Under the pieces are notes generated by a model that did not search any database, was not told the origin of the DNA, and worked only from the letters and a program-made list of their open reading frames with translations. A stretch of 36,786 nucleotides of DNA from an uncultured Prevotellaceae bacterium (lineage in GTDB: Bacteria; Bacteroidota; Bacteroidia; Bacteroidales; Bacteroidaceae): positions 1-36,786 of the forward strand of contig CAMVFC010000022.1 in assembly GCA_947166655.1 (NCBI GenBank), in the 5' to 3' direction. Made by a program: the position numbers and the translations under genes. Shown here in pieces: positions 28,091-36,095 of this stretch. The stretch's first letter is position 1; the number at the start of each line of letters is the position of its first letter.

Positions 28091-28636
28091 ATGTCAGAAT
28101 GTATACAACTGGCCGACCTGGAAGAGGCCATCGGATGCGCGGACATTGACAATGTTGGCGGTATCAAGATGAAGTTTCAGGTCGGATTCGCCGACGATGT
28201 GATCGCGTGGCCGAGCCTTCCCGGTCCTTCCGGCGGCTCCTTGTTGTCCTTGCTGCAGGCAGGCCAATGGGAGGGCGCACTGCAGATGAAGGCTGGTGCC
28301 TCACTGAAAACCGTGTATTTCACCGACGAGACCGGCGTTTTTACCATCACCATGCAAGGAGAGTCTGGCTGCGAGAGCTACCTCTATCAGCTGGATGTAT
28401 CGCGCGCCAAGATGGAGGCTGCCGTGTTCGGCCTTGAGAACGCCTTACGCGGACGAAAACTCGTCATCATCGTCGAAGACAAGAACGGTACGAAGTACCT
28501 CATGGGCGACGAGAAGTGCCCAGCACGCATGGTCGCTGCTGATGCCTCTACCACCGGAACTGCCGTCACAGACAAGAATAACGTGCCGCTGCGCTTCCAG
28601 TACAGCTGCCCGCGCAAACTTGTCTATGTTGGTTAA
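28091..28636 (+). CDS. Putative structural protein (paralog 1)
   Basis: DLEEAIGCADIDNVGGIKMKFQVGFADDV..FTDETGVFTITMQGESGCESYLYQLDVSRAKM; strongly similar to the downstream ORF. Confidence 0.7.
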   Translation: MSECIQLADLEEAIGCADIDNVGGIKMKFQVGFADDVIAWPSLPGPSGGSLLSLLQAGQWEGALQMKAGASLKTVYFTDETGVFTITMQGESGCESYLYQLDVSRAKMEAAVFGLENALRGRKLVIIVEDKNGTKYLMGDEKCPARMVAADASTTGTAVTDKNNVPLRFQYSCPRKLVYVG

Positions 28637-28648
28637 GTCTTCTCTATT

Positions 28649-28681
28649 CTGCAGTGCCCGTCTAATACGCGGGCACTGCAG
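28649..28681 (+). promoter_or_regulatory. Perfect 12-bp-stem hairpin between the paralogs
   Basis: CTGCAGTGCCCG-tctaatacg-CGGGCACTGCAG, no strong U-tract after it. Confidence 0.7.
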
Positions 28682-28707
28682 CCCTATAACTGTTATATAC
28701 CATAACT

Positions 28708-29622
28708 ATGACAAAAGACAACACCTGCTCGGCACTCGCCGACCTGGAGCCTGCCATCGGATGCGCTGAGCTCGACAACAGAGGTGGTATCGTCTCCGAG
28801 ATGCTCGTCGGATTTATGGATGACATGCTGGCGTGCGGAGGTATGCCCTATTCGCCTGTACGTTCCCTGTCACTTAAGGACAATGGAACCTTAGCCTCGC
28901 CGCCAATATGGAAAGCGGGAACACGCCCTTACCGGCTCTCTTTCACGGATGAGACAGGCACTTTCTCCATCACACCACAAGGAGAAGCAGGCGGTGAGAG
29001 CTACCTCTACCAGCTGGACATCATAAGGGCTAAAATGGGAGCCGAAATATTCGGCTTCGAGAACGCCTTACGCGGACGCGACCTCGTCATCATCGTCAAA
29101 GATAAGAACGGCACACGCTATCTCATGGGCGATAGCAGGACACCAGCACGCATGGTCTCCACGGACGCCAGCACCACAGGAACTGCCGTCACAGACCGAA
29201 ATCAATCAGTACTTCGATTCCAGTTTTCTTCGCCGCGCAAACTGGTCATCGGAGATGATCCTATTTACGAGGACCTCGAGGTCCATACAGAAGAATACAT
29301 CGATGATGGCATCCTTTATATGGAGGCAAACGGCGAGTGCAGAGTCTACTGTAAAAGTGCTCAACGGGGTGCCTATACATTCAGTTCTAGCGATTCCGAT
29401 GTCGCTACAATTGCAGATACCGCCAACTACGGTTCTTCCAGCGAGGCTGCAGCTGCTACCTCAGCAGAGGCTGTCATCACGTCTGTGGCTGCAGGCACTT
29501 GCACCATCACTATCAAGAAAGAATATGCTAACCTGGAATCGTCAACAACCAAAACCATTCAAGTCAACGTGTCGAGTGGAGATATCAAACCGCCCATCGA
29601 CATTCCTGGCGGCGGATGGTAA
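28708..29622 (+). CDS. Putative structural protein (paralog 2) with C-terminal BIG2/Ig-like domain
   Basis: DLEPAIGCAELDNRGGIVSEMLVGFMDDM...; C-terminal FSSSDSDVATIAD...VITSVAAGTCTITIKKEYANLESSTTKTIQVNV resembles BIG_2. Confidence 0.72.
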   Translation: MTKDNTCSALADLEPAIGCAELDNRGGIVSEMLVGFMDDMLACGGMPYSPVRSLSLKDNGTLASPPIWKAGTRPYRLSFTDETGTFSITPQGEAGGESYLYQLDIIRAKMGAEIFGFENALRGRDLVIIVKDKNGTRYLMGDSRTPARMVSTDASTTGTAVTDRNQSVLRFQFSSPRKLVIGDDPIYEDLEVHTEEYIDDGILYMEANGECRVYCKSAQRGAYTFSSSDSDVATIADTANYGSSSEAAAATSAEAVITSVAAGTCTITIKKEYANLESSTTKTIQVNVSSGDIKPPIDIPGGGW

Positions 29623-29632
29623 TTTTTGAGAT

Positions 29633-30514
29633 ATGATTACACAGAAAAACCTGCAGGATGCCATCGATTGGCTCCACACAACAAACAAGGATTTTGCCAC
29701 CGGTGTCGAAATACTCAGTCAGGCTGGATTCCGGCCGGCTGTCACACGGAAACTGAAACGCGATGGAGAAGGTGGACCTGATGCCTTCGAACGACTGACA
29801 TGGAACCTGAGGTCACTCGTCGCGGCGTATGGACGTGACGTCAACATAGAGGACACAGATCCCGTCCTCTCCGTCTTCGACGGGAAAGAGGCTCCGAAAG
29901 AACACGATGAAAGCCATCAGCTGGGCATCATGACACTCGCCTGCCAGATCGAAAAGGATGAAGTGCTCATCGAGGGCGAAAACCCAAGGAAGGTCATTAG
30001 TGAGTATGCCAACGCCTACCGAAGCCGCGAGAAAGCGATACGCCTCATGGGAGAGGTTGGCGAGCAGAATGACGAAGAGTCCATGACACGACGCAAACAG
30101 CTCTCTGACGAGATCGAGAGCCACACCGCCCTCATGGAAAGGCTCTATCCTCTCTATGAGAAATTTGAGAGTGGCGCAGACATTTCAGACGAAGACGTCG
30201 AGAAGGCTCTGGAGATGAACTCCCAAACCATTCCCGACACTACTTCTGAAAACTCTGTTGCCAACGACAGTTCTGCTGCTCACACCTCCGAGGACCTCGA
30301 AGGCAAGAGCCGAGACGAACTGCTGAAGCTGAAGAAGAACGCACAGGTGCGCCTCCTTCGCACAGAGAACAAACTGCTCTACCAGAGCGAGAAAAAGCTG
30401 GAGGTTGAGAATCCGATGCCGCCAGGACCTGAACGGGTGAAGCTGGAGACACGGGTCGAGAATATCAAAAAGGATATCGAGGCTATCGACATGGCTATCG
30501 CCAAGTTCGGATGA
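29633..30514 (+). CDS. Hypothetical coiled-coil protein of the structural cluster
   Basis: 293 aa, charged coiled-coil C-terminus; overlaps the next ORF. Confidence 0.6.
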   Translation: MITQKNLQDAIDWLHTTNKDFATGVEILSQAGFRPAVTRKLKRDGEGGPDAFERLTWNLRSLVAAYGRDVNIEDTDPVLSVFDGKEAPKEHDESHQLGIMTLACQIEKDEVLIEGENPRKVISEYANAYRSREKAIRLMGEVGEQNDEESMTRRKQLSDEIESHTALMERLYPLYEKFESGADISDEDVEKALEMNSQTIPDTTSENSVANDSSAAHTSEDLEGKSRDELLKLKKNAQVRLLRTENKLLYQSEKKLEVENPMPPGPERVKLETRVENIKKDIEAIDMAIAKFG

Positions 30515-31101
30515 TCTACAGCATATCAACCCCAGAACCCACGCCGCCCGCACCTGCTTTAACTCCGACAACGGGCAGGATCTGCTCCAGCGACTTCGCT
30601 GACCGCAGTGATATGGTAGCTACCATGCTGCTCTCACCAGAAGGGCTTGGACAGATCCAGACTGGGCTGGAGAAACATTTCTACTCTAAAGGGGCTTTCA
30701 ACCTGGTGCAGCTCGTGCTCTACCTGCTTAAGCAGACAGGCCCGGCTCATGTGCTCCTCTCTTCCTACTCTATCGCCGAGGACAGCCTGGCAGCCCTCAA
30801 ACGAAGAGAAGAAAAGGGAGAGCTTCTATCGATCAGATTCCTCATCGACAACCGCGTGCGCAGCATCAGTCCTAAGCCATTCGCATACCTCGCAGAGGCA
30901 TTCGAAGGCAAGTACAGGTGCTGCGCACTCCACGCCAAGGTGGCGCTACTTTGGAATAGTGAGTGGCACGTCTCCGTGGTCACATCAATGAACGCGACTC
31001 ACAACCCCAAGCTGGAACGGGGCATCATCTATACCTCAAAGGATGTTTTCGACTTCGACCTCAAGATACTGAACGATGAATTTGAACAAGGAACAACTTG
31101 A
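30511..31101 (+). CDS. PLD-like (single HKD-type) domain protein
   Basis: CCALHAKVALLWNSEWHVSVVTSMNATHNPKLERG resembles HxK(x)n-N..E PLD half-motif. Confidence 0.6.
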   Translation: MIYSISTPEPTPPAPALTPTTGRICSSDFADRSDMVATMLLSPEGLGQIQTGLEKHFYSKGAFNLVQLVLYLLKQTGPAHVLLSSYSIAEDSLAALKRREEKGELLSIRFLIDNRVRSISPKPFAYLAEAFEGKYRCCALHAKVALLWNSEWHVSVVTSMNATHNPKLERGIIYTSKDVFDFDLKILNDEFEQGTT

Positions 31102-31360
31102 ACAGCTGGAACAGATGGGCTACACGCTTATCCCTCCTCAGCTGGCGGCCATCAACCTGGAGGTGAATGAGCTGGAGTTCCTGACGGAGCTGAAGACAGC
31201 CGGATCCGGAGTGCGGCAGGCTTATTATAGCGGATACCTACGCCAGCTCGTGGAGACGCGGCAGGCCATCGTCAAGGCGGCTCACAACGGAAGCAACCCA
31301 GCACAGGTGGAACTGCTGAAACTTATCAACAGAATGCAACAAGCCATCGACCATGCATAA
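31076..31360 (+). CDS. Hypothetical small protein
   Basis: 94-aa ORF overlapping both neighbours. Confidence 0.55.
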   Translation: MNLNKEQLEQLEQMGYTLIPPQLAAINLEVNELEFLTELKTAGSGVRQAYYSGYLRQLVETRQAIVKAAHNGSNPAQVELLKLINRMQQAIDHA

Positions 31361-31955
31361 AGGTGCTTTAGTTAAGAGAGGTGCACGCGCCATCGACGAG
31401 GAACGATTCGAGACTATACGGAACCATATTCTGGATCCCGAACAATTTCCTCTGCAGACAGTAGAGGAGGAACGGCAACTGAAGCGGGTGCAGCAGGCGG
31501 CAATGCTCATGCAGGAGTACCCTAATGAAGCACACGTCATCACACTCATGCTGCAGAGCCACCGCGTCAGCCGAACGCAGATCCGACGGGATATCGCCAT
31601 GGCTAAGGAACTCTTCAAGACGGACTTCACTTTCGACTGGGACTTCTGGCGCAGCTGGCAGATCAAGGACCAGCTGGAACTCATACGAGAGGCTAAAATG
31701 CGTGGCGACCTCCGCGAATGGAACAACGCCAAGAAGCTGCTCCACGAGATAATCGGCGAGAAACCGGAGGGAGGAGAGGATCCGCGCCGCATGGAACGCA
31801 ACATCTTCATGTTCCAGGTCATCAATGCCGACGGCCGCACCGTACAGATACCCATCGACCGACTGCGATATTCCGCAGAAGATGTGGCAACGCTCATAGA
31901 GTCTATGAACAACCCTATCACGGAAACACAGGCCGAAGAAATAATGAATAGCTAG
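31353..31955 (+). CDS. Putative terminase small subunit-like protein
   Basis: Position directly upstream of terL; HTH-like HVITLMLQSHRVSRTQIRRDIAMAKELF. Confidence 0.5.
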   Translation: MHKGALVKRGARAIDEERFETIRNHILDPEQFPLQTVEEERQLKRVQQAAMLMQEYPNEAHVITLMLQSHRVSRTQIRRDIAMAKELFKTDFTFDWDFWRSWQIKDQLELIREAKMRGDLREWNNAKKLLHEIIGEKPEGGEDPRRMERNIFMFQVINADGRTVQIPIDRLRYSAEDVATLIESMNNPITETQAEEIMNS

Positions 31956-31956
31956 C

Positions 31957-33690
31957 ATGAAAGAAGAGAACGTATGGGAAGAGGATATCCACGTCAACCC
32001 TGCACAGATGGCTTTCATGATGATGCCGGCACGGAACAAGTACCTCGTCTGGAGCCGTGGTACCGGCAAATCGTTCATTGTCGGAGCAGAGGTGGACGAG
32101 AACGTGCGCCTGATGCCACGAGGCATCACCACGCTGGCTCAGGCTACCTACGGACAGGCACTGACGAAGACGCTTCCGTCAACCTTCAAGATGCTGGAGA
32201 TGCTGGGCTACCGCAAATACGACCCAAAGACGGGCATCGGCGACTATGTGGTTTGCCGGCAGCCACCTGCAGGATGGTACCTGCCATACGAACACCTGCT
32301 CAGCTTCGAGCACTGTATCTCCTTCGCGAACGGACATGCCCTCTACATCCTCACTCAGGACGGCAACAGCCGAGGACCTAACGCCGACTACAACATCACA
32401 GATGAAGCCCTGACGCTGGACAAGGAGCAGTTCGACCAGGAGGTAGCGCCGACGAACCGTGGCAATGAACACGTCTTCGGACGGCTGTCACCCCACCCGC
32501 TGATGAAGCATCATGGCAATACGTTCCTCTCATCAATGCCCTATGAGCCGAAACAGAAATGGCTGCTGGAACCGGCCAAATATTACGAGGAGGAACGTGG
32601 CGTGCAGCTCTTCGACGTCTGGAACCGCATCGTCCGGCTGCAGATGACACTCGTGGATGCACGCCTGACAAATGATGCAGCACAGTTCCGCGAGGTGTGG
32701 AACGAGGTGCTGCGACTCCGACGACAGATACAACCCTTCGTCAGCCGCGACGGAACGCTGTTCATGCTGGCCAGCATCTTCGACAACATCGCTAACGTGG
32801 GCATGTCGTACATCATCAACCAATATAAGGTGATGGCAAAGCTGCAGTTCATGATCGAGATCCTGAACTATGTGGTCGACAAGATTGACCACTGCTACTA
32901 CCAGCTCTCTGATCAGCACAAATACTACCACGCCGACAACGATGCCTTCATCCGTGATTTCGCCGATGATACGAACTTCGCCTGGCAGAAACTCGCAGAA
33001 CGCGACAGTCGCATGGATGCCGACTGCAACCCATCGGAACCGCTCGAAGTATGCTTCGACTGGGGTTCTTCGGCATCGTTCATGGAGGTGGCACAGCCCT
33101 CGCATTTCGACTGGACGACGAAGATGCTGATGCCTGACCGCATCGTTGACAACACGATCAACGAGTTCTTCGTCAAGCGCGAGGAGGAACAGGACACCGA
33201 GGTCAATGCTCTCGTGGACCGCTTCGCAGAATACTACCGCTACCATACCAACAAACTCGTCATCTTCTACCGCGACCGCTATGGCGATGCACACCGGGCC
33301 AACAGCCGACGCACGTACAACGAACTGGCCATCGCACGACTGCAGAAGTACGGATGGAGGGTGGAGACACGTGCACACCGGGGCATGGAACCGCCACAAC
33401 ATGACAAGTATCTCCTGTGGTCATACATCCTCGCAGAGACCGACACACGCTTCCCCATCAAGCGCTTTAACGCTGTCCACTGCAAGTACATCCTCATCTC
33501 CATGAACAATACACGTGTCCGGCAGTCGCCCTCCACGGGCCGCTTCGAGAAGGACAAACGCTCGGAGCGCAACGACAGCATCCTGCCCGAGGAAGCTACA
33601 CACTTCGGCGACGTCGTGGACAAACGCATCTGGACCAAGTACGGCGACCTGCTGCAGAAACAGTACTCGTTCGTCGACGTGCGCCTGTGA
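31957..33690 (+). CDS. Phage terminase large subunit-like ATPase/nuclease
   Basis: KYLVWSRGTGKSFIVGAEVDENVRLMPRG Walker A; YNITDEA Walker-B-like; VCFDWGSSASF and VIFYRDRYGD nuclease-like acidic motifs. Confidence 0.8.
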   Translation: MKEENVWEEDIHVNPAQMAFMMMPARNKYLVWSRGTGKSFIVGAEVDENVRLMPRGITTLAQATYGQALTKTLPSTFKMLEMLGYRKYDPKTGIGDYVVCRQPPAGWYLPYEHLLSFEHCISFANGHALYILTQDGNSRGPNADYNITDEALTLDKEQFDQEVAPTNRGNEHVFGRLSPHPLMKHHGNTFLSSMPYEPKQKWLLEPAKYYEEERGVQLFDVWNRIVRLQMTLVDARLTNDAAQFREVWNEVLRLRRQIQPFVSRDGTLFMLASIFDNIANVGMSYIINQYKVMAKLQFMIEILNYVVDKIDHCYYQLSDQHKYYHADNDAFIRDFADDTNFAWQKLAERDSRMDADCNPSEPLEVCFDWGSSASFMEVAQPSHFDWTTKMLMPDRIVDNTINEFFVKREEEQDTEVNALVDRFAEYYRYHTNKLVIFYRDRYGDAHRANSRRTYNELAIARLQKYGWRVETRAHRGMEPPQHDKYLLWSYILAETDTRFPIKRFNAVHCKYILISMNNTRVRQSPSTGRFEKDKRSERNDSILPEEATHFGDVVDKRIWTKYGDLLQKQYSFVDVRL

Positions 33691-33739
33691 GGTGAACGAA
33701 CCGCACTTGGCTGCTGCTCTTGATGGAACCATAGCACAT
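33596..33739 (-). pseudogene. Truncated mirror copy of the 34454 ORF, running antisense into the terL 3' end
   Basis: MCYGSIKSSSQVRFVHLTGA versus MVQSIKSSNQVWHVHVTGI of 34454..34798. Confidence 0.6.
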
Positions 33740-33747
33740 ACATTCTT

Positions 33748-33774
33748 CCCCGTGACGTGAGTTGCGGGGTTTTT
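33748..33774 (+). terminator. Rho-independent terminator after terL
   Basis: CCCCG-tgacgtgagttg-CGGGG followed by TTTTTCG. Confidence 0.65.
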
Positions 33775-33870
33775 CGTTTCTATAGCCTGATGCCGGTTGC
33801 CGTCGCCGCCCTGTGTGATTCTCGGGCGGCTGCGCTGTGAGATCCACCACAGGCCTCGTGCTCCGCTCTC

Positions 33871-33948
33871 CTAACCCTGAATCTCTCTGTTTCTGGCCCT
33901 GAGGAGGCAGCGGCGGTGGCTGCAGGCACGGGAGCCGGAGGTCATGGA
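33871..33948 (-). pseudogene. Truncated mirror copy of the 34215 ORF
   Basis: SMTSGSRACSHRRCLLRARNREIQG* versus YMTSSFRTRSHRRCLLSNQFTVEIQD; approximate start. Confidence 0.6.
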
Positions 33949-34116
33949 GTTGTCGTCGTGAGTTTTTGGTGTGAATGAACAAACGACTTTTTCCGCTGCA
34001 AAGGTAATTCGCCGTCTTCCGCTGCAAGGATGTCCGGAGGACTTGGCTTCAATAATTATTTTCACACAAATAAGCCGTGCCCAGGGGCTGACTGATTTCT
34101 GCTGGCGCCCTGAAGG

Positions 34117-34545
34117 GTGAAAATAATTCTCTGCGTCCTTGCACCGATGCACCTGGCTTACCTTGGCAAAGCAACGTAAAAAATCTATTCATCCACCCTA
34201 AAAACTTCATCACAATGACAACTCCTTACATGACTTCCAGCTTCCGCACCCGCAGCCACCGCCGCTGCCTCCTCAGCAACCAGTTCACCGTCGAGATCCA
34301 GGACTTCGACGGAGATCAGATCACCTACGAGGTCTGCGCCGAATCTCACCACGAAGCTGCACGAGAAGCACACGAACTGGCCTATGCCGATGGCATACAA
34401 ATCAACATCATGACTATCTACGAATTCTAATAACCCTCTAAACATCTCACATCATGGAAAAGAATGTTATCATCGCAGAAATGGTTCAATCCATCAAGAG
34501 CAGCAACCAAGTGTGGCACGTACACGTCACCGGCATCGACAACCC
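34117..34545 (+). repeat. Right arm of the large inverted duplication (intact genes)
   Basis: See left arm; innermost exact inverted pair AATTATTTTCAC (34054-34065) / GTGAAAATAATT (34117-34128). Confidence 0.85.
34215..34430 (+). CDS. Hypothetical small protein (mirror-duplicated gene A)
   Basis: 71-aa ORF; 5' part and upstream region duplicated in inverted orientation at 33871-34065. Confidence 0.6.
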   Translation: MTTPYMTSSFRTRSHRRCLLSNQFTVEIQDFDGDQITYEVCAESHHEAAREAHELAYADGIQINIMTIYEF

Positions 34546-34798
34546 TGAGCTGCAGGGATACTGCAAGCAACCACTCGCCGCCATACGCCTGGCGTTTATC
34601 CTCAAACAACGTTCCGGCTATATGATCTCGGGCACATCCCTGCAGACACTCCAGCAGCTGTACAAGGCGTCGAAGCAGCCCGCAGAGGTCAAGCAGCCGG
34701 CAGAGCCTGAGGCCACTGTGCCCGCAGGTTCTCCCGAAGGGGATTCCACCCCGGCCAAGAAGACACGCCGCACAAAGCGAGAGAAGGCAGCCCAATGA
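34454..34798 (+). CDS. Hypothetical protein with basic Lys/Arg-rich tail (mirror-duplicated gene B)
   Basis: 114-aa ORF; C-terminal AKKTRRTKREKAAQ. Confidence 0.65.
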   Translation: MEKNVIIAEMVQSIKSSNQVWHVHVTGIDNPELQGYCKQPLAAIRLAFILKQRSGYMISGTSLQTLQQLYKASKQPAEVKQPAEPEATVPAGSPEGDSTPAKKTRRTKREKAAQ

Positions 34799-34815
34799 GG
34801 CTGCTTTCTCCGTAA

Positions 34816-35364
34816 ATGTATGACCAGCTAAAAGGAGATACGGCCATGCTGAAGTACGCACTCTATGATTACATCCCCCGCCGGCAACAACGCCGGGCCA
34901 CCTTCGAGCAGCAGGAGACGTGCCGCCGGATCCTCGACTTCAAGGACGGCCGCAACTACGCCAAGCAGTGGGCGGCCACGGAGATAGGACGAGCACTACA
35001 CGCGGCGAAGCTCAGCGAAGTGGTCATCGTGTGCGTGCCGGCAAGCTGCCAGCACACATACGTGCGACGCTACAAGAAGTTCTCGCAGATGCTGTGTGCC
35101 ATCCTCGGGACGGCCAACGGCTTCGATTGCATTGAAGTCATCGGCCATCGCAAGAAGGCACACCATGGAGCACCCAGGGACGAGCGCCTGGTCCAAAACG
35201 TCGCCATCAGCAGCAGCCTGCGCGGACGCAAGGTGCTGGTCATCGACGACATCTACACCACAGGCGCGACATCGGATGCCTTCATCCGACGGCTCTGCGC
35301 CGTGGGCGCAACGGTCTGCGGTGCTGTGTTCCTGGGCAAGACCCGCCAACACAGGACCGCATGA
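34816..35364 (+). CDS. Phosphoribosyltransferase (ComF-like type I PRTase)
   Basis: VLVIDDIYTTGATSDAF PRPP-binding loop; IVCVPAS; alternative start at 34846 preceded by aaaggagat. Confidence 0.8.
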   Translation: MYDQLKGDTAMLKYALYDYIPRRQQRRATFEQQETCRRILDFKDGRNYAKQWAATEIGRALHAAKLSEVVIVCVPASCQHTYVRRYKKFSQMLCAILGTANGFDCIEVIGHRKKAHHGAPRDERLVQNVAISSSLRGRKVLVIDDIYTTGATSDAFIRRLCAVGATVCGAVFLGKTRQHRTA

Positions 35365-35400
35365 CCAATAAGCTGCCGCAACCCCAAGGGGATACAGAGA

Positions 35401-35486
35401 GTGTCGCGCCTACCGTTCCCGCCCACCCTGAGCCGTTCGCAGTGGCCAGGGTCATTGCTCATGCCCGGGGACGGTAGGCGCGACAC
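35401..35486. repeat. 86-nt nested inverted repeat / structured element
   Basis: Outer arms GTGTCGCGCCTACCGTTCCCG (35401-35421) and CGGGGACGGTAGGCGCGACAC (35466-35486), 20/21 complementary; inner stem ACCCTG-a-GCC / GGC-CAGGGT (35425-35452). Confidence 0.85.
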
Positions 35487-35832
35487 CACAGCGCACAAAC
35501 GCCACGCTCCCGCAGACACATCGCCGTACAGGTCACGCTCACACTGCTTCTGACTGTCCACGCCTGCGCCGCGCATGAAGCTGGTGCCCGTGACTTGCAC
35601 GGTGAAGAGTCTGCTGGGACTGGCTATCGAGAGCATAGGACTATGCACTCGACTCCGCACCGCAGCCACAGGACTGCGCCCGCGCTGCGGTGTAGGACAA
35701 GGCTTGCTGCACTGCGCTCTGATGCGGTGCCCGCAGTTGTACCGAGGGGGAGGGTGCCCGTCATATTTCCTATATGACTGCGGAAGGGGCTGCGGCGCGG
35801 CTTAGGGCGCGTCGGACTTCACTGTGAAAAAA

Positions 35833-35860
35833 AGGCCTCATTTCTCAAAAATGGAGGCCT
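35833..35860. terminator. Bidirectional terminator-like hairpin
   Basis: AGGCCTCATTT...AAATGGAGGCCT flanked by A-run and TTTT. Confidence 0.6.
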
Positions 35861-36001
35861 GTTTTCCGCATACTCAGTGGGTTCTCCGTTTCTTTTAACG
35901 TTCATTAGCTTTTAGCCATCCGAGGCAGTTTCTGCAGTGTCGCCGGCCCCAAAGCACCCTGCGCCGCTCCCAGGGCGTTGGAAGCGGCGCAGAAAGAAAA
36001 A

Positions 36002-36029
36002 ACGCCCTCAGCTTCACAGCCAAGGGCGT
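36002..36029 (-). terminator. Terminator downstream of hicB (also usable on + strand)
   Basis: ACGCCCT-tggctgtgaagctg-AGGGCGT followed on the minus strand by TTTTTTCTTTC. Confidence 0.65.
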
Positions 36030-36095
36030 CCAAAAGTTCTTTTTTTATGAAATACAACGAACCGGAAAGCCACAGGGTGGCAGGTCACGGAATCG

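Larger units (their letters stand above)
33684..34065 (-). repeat. Left arm of a large inverted duplication; decayed mirror copy of the 34215/34454 gene region
   Basis: Reverse complement aligns collinearly to 34117-34545, including exact 25-mer GCAGCCACCGCCGCTGCCTCCTCAG (33899-33923 minus versus 34252-34276 plus) and the CCATCAAGAGCAGCA(A/G)CCAAGTG block. Confidence 0.85.

Noticed and set aside
33684-34545. Invertible (phase-variable) segment flanked by the inverted arms
   Set aside because: Arms are diverged with indels, the spacer is only ~51 bp, and no invertase is present; an old inverted duplication is more likely.
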